Below are positions 1 to 8,382 of a DNA stretch of 64,000 bases, in pieces. This stretch comes from Chitinophagaceae bacterium. GTDB taxonomy: Bacteria; Bacteroidota; Bacteroidia; Chitinophagales; Chitinophagaceae. Positions within the stretch are counted from its first letter, which is position 1; every line of letters starts with the position of its first letter. The notes beneath the pieces were generated by a model. The model did not search any database. It was not told where the DNA came from and saw nothing but the letters and a program-made list of their open reading frames with translations. The position numbers were made by a program, and so were the translations under genes. The stretch is from the NCBI GenBank assembly GCA_020847395.1, contig JADLCD010000058.1, positions 1 to 64,000 on the forward strand, written 5' to 3'.

Positions 1-65
1 TGCCAGAGTCATTGTTTATTACTGTCAGAACTAACACAAGGTATATATTTCATCACGCTCTCGCC

Positions 66-130
66 CGTCATTGCGATCCCGCCCTCAAGAAGATTTTAAT
101 TGAATGAATATTAAGGCGGGAGAAGCAATC
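66..130. repeat. REP-like imperfect inverted repeat
   Basis: An arm reading ATTGCGATCCCGCC (70-83) faces GGCGGGAGAAGCAAT (115-129), giving an imperfect stem with an AT-rich loop. A similar CCCGCC/GGCGGG pair with an ATTGAAT-containing loop recurs at 294-336, so this looks like a dispersed palindromic repeat. No gene is seen in the 639 bases before the dnaK stop. Confidence 0.55.
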
Positions 131-293
131 CCAGTCTTACATCCAATGAGATCGCTTAAAGTAATTTACTAACTTTTACATTTTTTAATTCAAACATAAG
201 AACTTCCCGGTTGCAGTTAATTGCAATATGGCAAGGCCATGGTTAAAAATAAAGACCTGATTTTCAATTTATTCGTAATGATGTCATTATAAT

Positions 294-397
294 CCCGCCT
301 GCAGGTTGTATTGAATTAAAAGTATATTATGGCGGGTGAGAAATCTGTTGGGCAGTTGTGCAGATGTTGAGTATTAGTGCAAATGCCTGGCAGATTC
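294..397. repeat. composite palindromic repeat, second copy near 32.7 kb
   Basis: CCCGCC (294-299) pairs with GGCGGG (331-336). Directly after it, from 338, comes a block of about 60 bases starting GAGAAATCTGTTGGGC and ending near GCCTGGCAGATT. The same block, with a few changes, lies at 32682-32744. In that second copy the two ends are a perfect 10-bp inverted repeat; here the right arm has decayed. Confidence 0.65.
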
Positions 398-439
398 AGC
401 GTTCATATTGTTTCATTTGAAATAAGATTATGGTTTGCT

Positions 440-492
440 AAACCTATAAGGCTTGCAGCGCTGCAATACCGCCCGGCAAACCTTATAGGTTT
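440..492. repeat. nested palindrome with TTGCAGCGCTGCAA core
   Basis: AAACCTATAAGG (440-451) and CCTTATAGGTTT (481-492) are perfect 12-bp arms. Inside them lies the 14-bp palindrome TTGCAGCGCTGCAA (453-466). The same core sits in a 20-bp perfect palindrome at 47133-47152. This suggests a dispersed cruciform-forming repeat rather than coding sequence. Confidence 0.6.
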
Positions 493-582
493 TACTACAG
501 CTTCTTCGCATAAGAATGATTTAACTACAATCTTCGTGTTGGCTCAGTCGCAAGGCGCAAGTGTGTTGGTTTTAATGTCAAC

Positions 583-612
583 AAAAAACCCTCCGCTAAG
601 CGGAGGGTTTTT
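583..612 (-). terminator. dnaK rho-independent terminator
   Basis: AAACCCTCCGCT is followed almost at once by AGCGGAGGGTTT, with A and T runs on both sides. It lies about 28 bases past the dnaK stop codon on the minus strand. The symmetrical A/T runs would let it act on both strands. Confidence 0.85.
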
Positions 613-639
613 ATATATCACTAACTTCTAACTACATTC

Positions 640-2544
640 TTATTTCACTTCTTCAAACTCAGCATCTGTTACATTATCGCCTGCACCTGCATTGGCACCC
701 TGTGGCTCCTGTTTACCAGCTCCACCTGCAGTAGCATCGCCTTGCTGTGCCTTATATATTTCTTCAGAAGCTGCCGTCCATGCAGTATTTAATGCTGCAA
801 GAGATGAATCAATAGCTGCAATATCCTGTTGTTTGTGCGCATCTTTCAATTTGCTGAGGGCAGATTCAATCGGCGCTTTTTTATCAGCAGATATTTTATC
901 TCCAAACTCTTTCAATTGTTTTTCAGTTTGGAAAATAAGGCTATCGGCCTGGTTCACTTTATCTACTTTTTCACGAGCCTCTTTATCTGTTGTTTCATTG
1001 GCTTTTGCCTCAGCCTTCATTTTTTCAACTTCTTCTTTGCTCAAACCACTACCGGCTTCAATCCTTATTTTCTGTTCCTTTCCTGTGCCTTTATCTTTAG
1101 CGGTTACATTTAATATACCATTAGCATCAATATCAAAAATCACTTCAATTTGAGGCACGCCGCGTGGAGCCGGTGGTATACCATCCAGGTTAAACATGCC
1201 GAGGCTTTTGTTTTGAGAAGCCATCGGGCGTTCACCCTGCAATACATGAATCTGTACGCCGGGTTGATTATCTGAAGCTGTTGAAAAAGTTTCAGATTTT
1301 TTAGTGGGTATAGTGGTGTTTGAATCAATCAAACGTGTCATTACACCACCCATTGTTTCAATACCCAGAGAAAGCGGTGTTACGTCGAGCAGCAATACAT
1401 CTTTCACTTCACCGGTTAATACCGCACCCTGTATAGCAGCACCAACTGCCACAACCTCATCGGGGTTAACACCTTTATTAGGTTTTTTACCAAAAAATTT
1501 CTCTACAATTTCCTGCACTTTAGGTATACGGGTGCTACCACCAACCAATATCACTTCATCAATCTGAGAAGTAGATAAGCCGGCATCTTTCAAAGCCTGC
1601 TCACATGGTTTCAAACATCTTTCAAACAAGCTGTCGGCCAATTGCTCAAATTTTGCACGGGTTAGTTTTTTAACCAGGTGCTTTGGCACACCATCAACAG
1701 CCGTTACATAAGGCAGGTTAATTTCTGTTTCGCTTGAAGAAGACAATTCCACTTTTGCTTTTTCTGCAGCTTCCTTCAAACGCTGTAATGCCATAGGGTC
1801 TTTACGCAAATCAATATTTTCATCTTTCTTAAACTCATCTGCCAACCAGTCGATAATTACTTTATCAAAGTCATCACCACCCAGGTGCGTATCACCATTG
1901 GTTGATTTTACTTCAAACACACCATCGCCTAATTCAAGAATAGATATATCGAACGTACCGCCACCAAGGTCGAATACTGCAATTTTTTCATCTTTATGCT
2001 TTTTCTCCAACCCATAAGCTAATGCCGCTGCAGTTGGTTCATTTACTATACGGCGAACAGTTAAGCCGGCAATTTCACCCGCTTCTTTTGTTGCCTGGCG
2101 CTGAGCATCATTAAAATAAGCAGGCACGGTAATAACAGCTTCTGTTACTTCCTGGCCAAGATAATCTTCAGCGGTTTTTTTCATTTTCTGCAAAATCATT
2201 GCAGAAATTTCCTGTGGCGTATATAATCTGCCATCAATATCTATACGAATAGTATTATTATCGCCTTTTACAACTTTGTAGGCTACATGTTTTAACTCTT
2301 CGGTTACCTCATCAAAACGGCGACCCATAAAGCGTTTTACTGACATTATGGTATTTACCGGGTTAGTGATGGCCTGACGTTTTGCAGGATCTCCTACCTT
2401 ACGTTCGCCATTTTTCAGAAAAGCAACTATAGAAGGTGTTGTGCGGCGGCCCTCATCGTTTGCTATTACTACAGGCTCATTACCTTCCATAACAGCTACG
2501 CAGCTATTGGTGGTACCGAGGTCAATTCCTATTATTTTTCCCAT
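640..2544 (-). CDS. dnaK: molecular chaperone DnaK (Hsp70)
   Basis: ATP-driven chaperone that binds unfolded peptides in the cytoplasm with DnaJ and GrpE. At 634 residues it has the usual DnaK length. The N-terminal actin-like ATPase domain (about 1-385) opens with the phosphate-binding [13 protein letters not shown] and carries [15 protein letters not shown] and DLGGGTFD. The substrate-binding domain with [11 protein letters not shown] follows, then a helical lid and a G/Q-rich tail ending in EFEEVK, which matches the canonical EEVD-like end of bacterial DnaK. The start ATG precedes the conserved [11 protein letters not shown] directly. It is monocistronic here: dnaJ and grpE are not adjacent, and a strong terminator lies downstream. 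Identification is essentially certain. Confidence 0.98.
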   Translation of the reverse strand: MGKIIGIDLGTTNSCVAVMEGNEPVVIANDEGRRTTPSIVAFLKNGERKVGDPAKRQAITNPVNTIMSVKRFMGRRFDEVTEELKHVAYKVVKGDNNTIRIDIDGRLYTPQEISAMILQKMKKTAEDYLGQEVTEAVITVPAYFNDAQRQATKEAGEIAGLTVRRIVNEPTAAALAYGLEKKHKDEKIAVFDLGGGTFDISILELGDGVFEVKSTNGDTHLGGDDFDKVIIDWLADEFKKDENIDLRKDPMALQRLKEAAEKAKVELSSSSETEINLPYVTAVDGVPKHLVKKLTRAKFEQLADSLFERCLKPCEQALKDAGLSTSQIDEVILVGGSTRIPKVQEIVEKFFGKKPNKGVNPDEVVAVGAAIQGAVLTGEVKDVLLLDVTPLSLGIETMGGVMTRLIDSNTTIPTKKSETFSTASDNQPGVQIHVLQGERPMASQNKSLGMFNLDGIPPAPRGVPQIEVIFDIDANGILNVTAKDKGTGKEQKIRIEAGSGLSKEEVEKMKAEAKANETTDKEAREKVDKVNQADSLIFQTEKQLKEFGDKISADKKAPIESALSKLKDAHKQQDIAAIDSSLAALNTAWTAASEEIYKAQQGDATAGGAGKQEPQGANAGAGDNVTDAEFEEVK

Positions 2545-2742
2545 ATCTTTTATAATTGTATTAAATAATTTGATTTAGTATGAATGTATTGTCAATCATT
2601 ATGCCATGAGCCTTAAAAGTGAAAAAATGGCAGTTATTTTTATTATACCCTGACAACCGAAAAATCATCTAAAAAATTAACGGGTTCAACAATTTAGACG
2701 CAACAAAAGCTTTATATATTTATCGCAATTTTCAATACCTGT

Positions 2743-4167
2743 ATGAAGCATATTGGCAGTGTTTTTTTGATGTTGATTTTTTTAAGCTCCTGCTCCAAAA
2801 AGATTATACCCGAAAAGCCGGAACTGGCTAAAACCTATTTCGCCCCGGACTCATTGCCGGTAAGTGATATTGACATTCCGCTGCGGGTTAACCTGAAGCC
2901 TTTATATGAAATAGCAGAAAAGAATGTACAAAAGATATATGCCTCCGACGGCTGGCCTAACGAATACATCGTAAATAATTGCGATACAAAATATATGTAC
3001 CGCTTTAAAAGAGGACCGCTCCGGATAAGCTCAAACGGCAACATGGTTAACTTTAACTTTACCGGCAGCTATATTATTGCAGGAGCGCAGCGGGTGTGTA
3101 CAGGTTCCGGAAGCGACCGGGTAGCCATTTCGCCCTGGTCGCCGGTATGTGCCTGTGGGTTGAAAGAAGCTGAGCCGAGGGTTGATATCGGGTATAAAGC
3201 CAATCTGCAACTTAAAAACAATTTTAATGTGGTGGCTAAATTTGAGGCGCTCAACCCAAAGCCGCTGGATAAATGTACGGTTTGCTTTTGGGGGCACGAT
3301 ATTACCCCGATTATTATGGCTCAGTTAAAAAATGAATTGATAATAGCAGGCAGGGATATTGAAGACTCGCTTAACAGTTTAAATTTCCGCCCTCAGTTTC
3401 AGCAGTTATGGGATGTGCTTAACACAAGTATAAAATTGTATGATGTTGGCTATCTGCAATTGAATCCTGAAAAAATAAGAATGAGTTCATTATATGCCCA
3501 AAATGATTCTCTTAATATTTCTATTGGTATTTCTGCGCGGCCATTGATTAGCCTTAGCAAAACAACTGACCATAAAACCGTTATACCCGACATTAGTGAT
3601 TTTACGCGCCGCAAAGGATTCAGCATATATATTGATGCTATTATGAATTATGATTCGTTAAGCCAACTGCTTACCAAACAATTGGCAGGCAAACGAATTG
3701 ATATGGATAAATTAGGGAAGTATATTATTATAGAGAAATGTAACCTGTATGGCGCAGATAATGAAAAACTCATTATTAAAGTGAGTTTTAAAGGTGCTGA
3801 TAATGGCATTATGTACTTAACGGGTAAGCCGGTATTTAACCAGGCTAAAAATGAATTGCAGGTTAAAGACATTGATTACGATATACGCACCAAAAGCCTT
3901 TTGATTAAAACAGCCAAATGGTTATTTAACAGGAAAATTATTACTGAACTAAACAAATATTCAACCTTTAACATGCAGGCTTATACAGATACTTTAATAA
4001 GTAAAGTAAACAGCCAGATGAACCGGGAATTACAAAAAGGAATATTTTCTGTTGGAAAAATGGAAGTAATACAAATTGTAAATATTTACCCGTTAAAAAA
4101 CAACTTTATCCTGAGATGTAACAGTAAAGGAGATTTAGCAATACAGATAGATTCATTTAAACTATAA
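2743..4167 (+). CDS. DUF4403 family lipoprotein
   Basis: A 474-residue secreted protein of the Bacteroidetes DUF4403 family, whose function is not known. The N-terminus MKHIGSVFLMLIFLSSCSKK is a lipoprotein signal with lipobox LSSC (Cys at 17), so it should be anchored to the cell envelope. The body is beta-rich with CVCFWGHDITPIIMAQLK near residue 187 and repeated segments of the form YSD/YND plus charged strands. It is divergent from dnaK with 198 bases between starts. A TATATTTA sequence about 30 bases upstream resembles a -7 box with one mismatch. Family assignment is from overall resemblance; the lipoprotein call is directly visible. Confidence 0.8.
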   Translation: MKHIGSVFLMLIFLSSCSKKIIPEKPELAKTYFAPDSLPVSDIDIPLRVNLKPLYEIAEKNVQKIYASDGWPNEYIVNNCDTKYMYRFKRGPLRISSNGNMVNFNFTGSYIIAGAQRVCTGSGSDRVAISPWSPVCACGLKEAEPRVDIGYKANLQLKNNFNVVAKFEALNPKPLDKCTVCFWGHDITPIIMAQLKNELIIAGRDIEDSLNSLNFRPQFQQLWDVLNTSIKLYDVGYLQLNPEKIRMSSLYAQNDSLNISIGISARPLISLSKTTDHKTVIPDISDFTRRKGFSIYIDAIMNYDSLSQLLTKQLAGKRIDMDKLGKYIIIEKCNLYGADNEKLIIKVSFKGADNGIMYLTGKPVFNQAKNELQVKDIDYDIRTKSLLIKTAKWLFNRKIITELNKYSTFNMQAYTDTLISKVNSQMNRELQKGIFSVGKMEVIQIVNIYPLKNNFILRCNSKGDLAIQIDSFKL

Positions 4168-4178
4168 AGAGAATCCAG

Positions 4179-4209
4179 GGTTGCCAACCTTTGGGATAGG
4201 TTGGCAACC
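4179..4209. terminator. bidirectional terminator between convergent genes
   Basis: GGTTGCCAACCT (4179-4190) and AGGTTGGCAACC (4198-4209) are perfect 12-bp arms with a 7-base loop, followed by TTTACAACATTTTT on the plus strand. It lies between the ends of the DUF4403 gene and the response-regulator gene. Confidence 0.75.
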
Positions 4210-4235
4210 TTTACAACATTTTTAAATGCACCCGG

Positions 4236-4892
4236 CTATATTTCAAATATGCCGTTTTTAATGGCATATAAAACCAATCCAACACGCGATTTAAGTTTTA
4301 GCTTTTCAAATAAAGTATTTCGGTAATCTTCCACACGCCGCTGCCCTACAAACATTTTTTCCGCTATATCTTTATAAGAAAGATCAGAACATACCAGCTT
4401 AAGAAACTCTTTTTCCTTTTCCGTTAAATAAACAACATCATCTGTTACATCCATGTTTTTATTAAGACCGCCAATAACTTTTCCGGATATATAATCAGAT
4501 AAATAAAAATTCTTTTTCATAACAGAGCTAAGCGCCATTTGTAGTTCTTCGGGGTCTGTTGTTTTCAAAATATATCCTTTAGCGCCTAATTTAAGCATTC
4601 GTATAATGGTACTTTCATCACTCAACATGGATAAAGCAAGCACTTTTATTTGTGGGTAATTTTTGTATAACCACTCTGCTGTTTCAAAGCCATTCATCCC
4701 CGGCATATTTACATCAAGTAAAATAATATCAGGAATATATTTTTTTGTAAGCAGTTGTTTTAGCTCTTCTCCGTTTGCAGCTTCAAAAGCAACTGCAAAA
4801 TTATTAAATGACTCAATTAGTTTACCCAACGCATTTCTCAAAAGCGTATGATCATCTACAATAGCTACATGTATAGCCGCTTTATTATCCAT
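4236..4892 (-). CDS. NarL/FixJ-type response regulator
   Basis: A 218-residue two-component transcription factor. The receiver domain (1-125) has the acidic pair in IVDDHT (13-14), the phospho-acceptor Asp60 in ILLDVNMPG, and the conserved Lys in GYILKT. The C-terminal LuxR-type helix-turn-helix (about 155-218) contains LTEKEKEFLKLVCSDLSYKD. The recognition helix reads VGQRRVEDYRN instead of the common SxxTVxxH pattern, as is frequent in Bacteroidetes members. It begins two bases after the kinase stop codon, so the two are surely cotranscribed and probably cognate. Targets are unknown. Confidence 0.9.
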   Translation of the reverse strand: MDNKAAIHVAIVDDHTLLRNALGKLIESFNNFAVAFEAANGEELKQLLTKKYIPDIILLDVNMPGMNGFETAEWLYKNYPQIKVLALSMLSDESTIIRMLKLGAKGYILKTTDPEELQMALSSVMKKNFYLSDYISGKVIGGLNKNMDVTDDVVYLTEKEKEFLKLVCSDLSYKDIAEKMFVGQRRVEDYRNTLFEKLKLKSRVGLVLYAIKNGIFEI

Positions 4893-4894
4893 AA

Positions 4895-5719
4895 TTATTG
4901 GTCCATCGTTTGGGCTGATGCATTGATAGGTAGTTGCATTTTTACTGAGGTACCTTTACCGGGATAGCTGTCAAAAACTATAGTGGCTCCAATTAATTTA
5001 GTTCTGTTCATCATGCTTTTTAAACCAACTCCATTCAGTGGAGATTTTGAGTCTTTTTTGTCCTGCATGCTAAAACCAACGCCATTATCTGCCACAGAAA
5101 GTATAAAATTATCAGATGAGGTATAATCCAGCAAAATATTTAGCTGGGTGGCCTTAGCATGTTTTAATATATTATTTACAAGCTCCTGGAAAATACGGAA
5201 TATAAAAACCTCCTTTTGCCCGGTGAGTTTGTATTCTGCTCCTTTTACATCAAACTGCACATTCATTAACCCGGTTTTCTTAAGTGTTTGCAGATCGAAC
5301 CGTACAGATTCAACCAACCCGATTTGCGCAATCCTGTCTGTATGAAGACTTTTTGTGAGATCAGCAAGATCAAAAACCGCTTTATTCAACACTTCCCTTA
5401 TATGCTGCAAAGGTTCGTATGCCTTATGTTCTTTTTCAATAGGTAAAACTGACAGGGATAATTTTACCACCGATAAAATTTGCCCGATGTTGTCGTGTAA
5501 TTCCTGTGCAATGTTTTTTAGTGTGGCTTCCTGTATCTCCAGTTGAGATTTTAGTACTTCCTGGTCATACTCTTCTTTAAGCTTAGTCAATTCCTGTTCC
5601 TGCCTGTGTTGTCTTTTTTGATACAACAAAAGAACAGTTACCACAAATCCTACCAGTAAAAAAGCGAGCAAGCCGCCAATTATTATTAAGACGAAGAATT
5701 CCTGATCCTGATTTTGCAT
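4895..5719 (-). CDS. sensor histidine kinase (HisKA_3/HATPase)
   Basis: A 274-residue membrane-bound kinase of the NarX/DesK class. There is one transmembrane segment (about 9-32), a coiled-coil linker (35-68), and a HisKA_3 dimerisation helix with phospho-accepting His75 in AQELHDNIGQ. The GHKL ATPase domain has FQELVNNILKHAKA (N-box), VADNGVGF (G1) and GVGLKSMMNR (G2). It has almost no periplasmic sensor domain, so it may sense through the membrane or through the partner membrane protein encoded just upstream, whose gene overlaps it by 34 bases. The overlap argues for translational coupling. Confidence 0.9.
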   Translation of the reverse strand: MQNQDQEFFVLIIIGGLLAFLLVGFVVTVLLLYQKRQHRQEQELTKLKEEYDQEVLKSQLEIQEATLKNIAQELHDNIGQILSVVKLSLSVLPIEKEHKAYEPLQHIREVLNKAVFDLADLTKSLHTDRIAQIGLVESVRFDLQTLKKTGLMNVQFDVKGAEYKLTGQKEVFIFRIFQELVNNILKHAKATQLNILLDYTSSDNFILSVADNGVGFSMQDKKDSKSPLNGVGLKSMMNRTKLIGATIVFDSYPGKGTSVKMQLPINASAQTMDQ

Positions 5720-6339
5720 AGCGACGCAATGATGAAGGATGAATATAATAAAATATTGAGGAGAGCAATAATTGAAAAATAGTTTTTTATGAAGATATTC
5801 GACGAACTGTATAAAAAGTTATTTAAGGCGAACAGCGGAAAGCCGCAGCTATAGAAGAATAATAGTCCCGAACATATCCAGAAAAAAGGATCCCTGGCTA
5901 AATTGATATACTTATCAGAAGTGAATAGCTCGTAAAAATAAAATATGGTGGAAAAAACGATGAGCAGCGTTCCTATGGCATAAGAAATACTTACAAACTG
6001 ATCTTTTGCCGGCTGTAAAAAAAATATATTTATAATTACCAGCAATGGAAATGCACATGCGGAAAAAAGCAAAAAAAACCTCATTTTTTTACTTCTGATC
6101 ACATGACGGACTAATAAAAAATAAAAAACCGTTTGAAAGATCACAAACATATTATACAGCCAGGAATTAGGCTTAGCATTATAGCTCATCCATAAACCTC
6201 CTATTTCAACCAAAAAAGTTACAAACAGGAACGGAGAAAACAGGTAAAGAAATACAGATATTTTTTTTTGAAAATAAAAAGCACAGGCAGATATAGCTGC
6301 CAGCAAAATAAAATATAAATATGCCTCAGTAAATAACAC
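5686..6339 (-). CDS. multi-pass membrane protein, likely sensor partner
   Basis: A 217-residue, very hydrophobic protein with about seven predicted membrane spans (roughly 5-22, 28-48, 62-80, 87-106, 119-138, 153-170, 184-207). I do not recognise a named family. The gene overlaps the start of the histidine kinase gene by 34 bases in another frame, and kinase plus regulator follow in the same operon. Because the kinase lacks an extracytoplasmic domain, I infer this protein may serve as its sensing or signal-relaying partner. There is no catalytic motif to test that. The last residues (KIRIRNSSS) are basic, which suggests a cytoplasmic C-terminus. Confidence 0.75.
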   Translation of the reverse strand: MLFTEAYLYFILLAAISACAFYFQKKISVFLYLFSPFLFVTFLVEIGGLWMSYNAKPNSWLYNMFVIFQTVFYFLLVRHVIRSKKMRFFLLFSACAFPLLVIINIFFLQPAKDQFVSISYAIGTLLIVFSTIFYFYELFTSDKYINLARDPFFWICSGLLFFYSCGFPLFALNNFLYSSSNIFIKNYFSIIALLNILLYSSFIIASLCKIRIRNSSS

Positions 6340-6375
6340 TCACACAAGATATGAGGAGTAGCTGATTAAAAAAAT

Positions 6376-6403
6376 AAAACCTCCTGAATTATCAGGAGGT
6401 TTT
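6376..6403 (-). terminator. terminator after the 167-aa orphan gene
   Basis: AAAACCTCCTGA (6376-6387) and TCAGGAGGTTTT (6392-6403) are perfect 12-bp arms with a 4-base loop. It lies between the orphan gene and the membrane-protein/HK/RR operon, so it either separates two transcripts or attenuates read-through into the signalling genes. Confidence 0.8.
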
Positions 6404-6429
6404 AGCAATCTATTACATACAATATTAAC

Positions 6430-6933
6430 TTATACTAATGTCATTCCTTCATCGCCTCTGTCTACGATTGTTATGCCAATGCCACCCCAATCATCAGCTT
6501 CTGAACCGTTTGGTTTAGGAGGATTAGGGTTACATCCCGGAGGGCAAAGTCTTCCTATATTATATGCCAGTATGGTTGTTGTTTCGCCATCCTTGATATA
6601 GATATCTTTATGCGCAATACCTTCTTCCATTTCTTTGCTCTTGGTTGCTACAAGTGCCAGGGTCTGGCGTCCTGCATACTCTGGTTTTTCAGCAAAATCT
6701 GATGGATAAGCCGCAAAATAGAATTTAATACCATCTGCACCATGCATTTTGGCTGTGCTGATAAACTCTTCCAGTTCTTCAATGCTGTACCAGGTACTTA
6801 ATGAATCTTCTTTACCAATTCGGGCGGAATTGTGTACCCATCTTTCTTGTTTATAAGTTCTAATAATACTGTCTACGTGGTTAGTGTTTACGTACTTTCC
6901 ACTCTTTAGTGATTTTTTTTGAATTGTAAGCAT
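6430..6933 (-). CDS. uncharacterised 167-aa protein upstream of the HK/RR operon
   Basis: A soluble-looking protein of 167 residues with no signal peptide or membrane segment; I do not recognise a named domain. An alpha/beta core (about 1-115) includes KYVNTNHVDSIIRTYKQ, WYSIEELEEFISTAK, GADGIKFYFAAYP and a long strand TLALVATK. The C-terminal third has CPPGCNPNPPKPNGSEADDW and a Gly/Asp-rich tail ending in DRGDEGMTLV. The CPPGC pair could bind metal or form a disulfide; that is conjecture. The gene precedes the membrane protein/kinase/regulator set by 90 bases with a terminator between. Its upstream region carries the ACCGTT palindrome array. Confidence 0.7.
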   Translation of the reverse strand: MLTIQKKSLKSGKYVNTNHVDSIIRTYKQERWVHNSARIGKEDSLSTWYSIEELEEFISTAKMHGADGIKFYFAAYPSDFAEKPEYAGRQTLALVATKSKEMEEGIAHKDIYIKDGETTTILAYNIGRLCPPGCNPNPPKPNGSEADDWGGIGITIVDRGDEGMTLV

Positions 6934-7605
6934 GTTCTGTGGTTTAAAGTGACTGAATTAAAATTTCACTGTAAAACTACAGGTGCTTAATAGAAAAAAA
7001 TATATACAAACACTTACAAAACAATCAATTACAAATTAACATTATCTATACTAATTAGAAATTCAGTAACAAATGTTAATTACCCTGAAAAAAAACCGTT
7101 AAAACCACAAAAAAAAACCGTTAAAAAACGGTACCATTTGTACCGTTTTTTAACGGTACCAAACTACCGTTAAAAAACGGTAGCAAAATACCGTTAGTTA
7201 TTCCCAAAGCAGTATATTTTTTTATTAGATATTTAATTGAACCATTAAACGGCCATCATAAATGTTAGCGAACTCGTTCCAACTTATCCTGGAAACCTGG
7301 TTTTGAAGGGAGGCTCTTTAAAGAAGAGTTAGTGGCCCAATATCCGAAAACCTGTTATACCATATGTAGTGGAAACTGTTTTTTTAAAAAATTAGTTCCA
7401 CAAAAATACGACCATAAAACCTTATCCTATTTATTGTACTGGCCGTTGCCAACCTATAGCAATAGGCTTATGGGTAAACCTTTAAAAGGAATAAAATTGC
7501 ATGACCTGGAAACAAGTTAGGACTGAAGAAAGAGCGATCTACCTTATCTGTATTTGTGAAAAAAGTAATGGACTAATAAGTGGGGTTTAAGCAATTTTAT
7601 TCCAA
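6934..7605. other. AT-rich noncoding stretch between the 167-aa gene and gtrA
   Basis: No convincing gene lies here. The stretch is strongly AT-rich, with many A runs, and contains the palindrome array at 7095-7195. A short frame at 7332-7520 has no upstream ribosome-binding signal, unusual Cys/Tyr-rich composition and no recognisable domain, so I do not call it. Confidence 0.6.
7095..7195. repeat. array of ACCGTT-N4-AACGGT palindromes at about 24-bp spacing
   Basis: ACCGTT begins at 7095, 7117, 7142, 7166 and 7190, i.e. every 22-25 bases. The middle three are each followed by AACGGT after four A or T bases, giving perfect 16-bp dyads at 7117-7132, 7142-7157 and 7166-7181. In addition, 7117-7134 and 7140-7157 form perfect 18-bp arms of one hairpin with a 5-base loop. 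It sits 160-260 bases upstream of the 167-aa gene start. It could be a multi-site operator on one face of the helix, or an RNA/DNA secondary structure. Confidence 0.8.
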
Positions 7606-8079
7606 TTAATGCTTACTCTTAAAAGTAAAATGACGCTGTGCCAGGTAGCTGAAACAAACAACAATAATTGTTGTAACCACTTTAGCAATTGTTGGATAAA
7701 ATCCAAACTTTTCTACAAATAATTTTATAAAAATGTAATTAAGAATTACACATACCATTACCATTCCAAAATACCTGGCTAACTGTACTCTTCCTCTCAA
7801 AACAGACCCCGTAAATACTATGTTCCTCATTAGTAAAAAGCCTATAGGAAACGTTATAAAAAAGGAAATTATAAATGAAGCGATATAAGGGCTAATACTT
7901 ATAAAAGGGGTATGTACAAACTGCTTTTTTAAGATGAAATTATATGTAATAAAGTAGATAACAATATCAAGCAATGTATTGCCCCCTCCACACGCCACAT
8001 ACCGGAATGTTTGCCTGTCAATAAATTTTTGGAAAGGTGTATAAGCAAAGTCAAGCAGGGCAATTATGAAATGCTTCAA
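7606..8079 (-). CDS. GtrA family membrane protein
   Basis: A 157-residue GtrA-like protein (PF04138 family), a group of small four-span membrane proteins thought to help move lipid-linked sugars across the membrane or support cell-surface glycosylation. Features seen are FRYVACGGGNTLLDIVIYF near residue 25, which is the family's N-terminal signature, four hydrophobic segments (about 25-48, 62-88, 100-120, 130-150), and the closing RHFTFKSKH, which matches the typical RxFTFxxxx end. No glycosyltransferase gene is adjacent, so its partner is unknown. A TACATTTG box lies about 33 bases upstream. Confidence 0.9.
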   Translation of the reverse strand: MKHFIIALLDFAYTPFQKFIDRQTFRYVACGGGNTLLDIVIYFITYNFILKKQFVHTPFISISPYIASFIISFFITFPIGFLLMRNIVFTGSVLRGRVQLARYFGMVMVCVILNYIFIKLFVEKFGFYPTIAKVVTTIIVVCFSYLAQRHFTFKSKH

Positions 8080-8111
8080 GCGGTATGATTATAGGTGAAA
8101 GTTGTACAAAG

Positions 8112-8119
8112 CAAATGTA
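8112..8119 (-). promoter_or_regulatory. -7 promoter box of gtrA-like gene
   Basis: On the minus strand this reads TACATTTG, matching the Bacteroidetes -7 consensus TAnnTTTG, 33 bases before the start codon. The -33 element is not clear. Confidence 0.5.
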
Positions 8120-8234
8120 TTTTATTCAAAAAAGATGATTAGCCGGCATATTTCGGCTGATTAATAAGTTGAGTGCCGGGCGTCATTCCGTTCCGCCAGA
8201 ATGTTGCTTTGAACTACATGTTATGCAAAATGCT

Positions 8235-8318
8235 AACCATAAACTTCAAACCATAAACTTCAAACCATAAACTTCAAACCATAAACTTCAAACCATAAAC
8301 TTCAAACCATAAACTTCA
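8235..8318. repeat. 14-bp tandem repeat, six copies
   Basis: The unit AACCATAAACTTCA is repeated six times without change (8235-8318). There are no spacers, so this is a minisatellite and not a CRISPR. It fills the 303-base gap between gtrA and the yceI-like gene together with the inverted repeat that follows. Identical copies suggest recent slippage; copy number may vary between strains. Confidence 0.95.
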
Positions 8319-8320
8319 AA

Positions 8321-8368
8321 CGAATGCACAAATATTATTTTAAGTATGAACATTTATTCGTGCATTCG
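8321..8368. repeat. inverted repeat after the tandem array
   Basis: CGAATGCAC (8321-8329) and GTGCATTCG (8360-8368) form 9-bp arms just before the end of the yceI-like gene at 8383. It may act as a terminator for that minus-strand gene, though no clean T run follows. Confidence 0.5.
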
Positions 8369-8382
8369 TGGCAGTTTTAAAT

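Noticed and set aside
377-631. 84-codon frame near the window start
   Set aside because: It runs through two palindromic repeats and into the dnaK terminator hairpin; composition is not protein-like.
692-1153. 153-codon frame opposite dnaK
   Set aside because: Antisense shadow of a conserved chaperone gene with no own signals.
7332-7520. 62-codon frame in the AT-rich gap
   Set aside because: No promoter or ribosome-binding site and no recognisable domain; Cys/Tyr-rich composition looks like chance.
8235-8318. possible CRISPR array
   Set aside because: Units of 14 bases with no spacers and no cas genes; simple tandem repeat.
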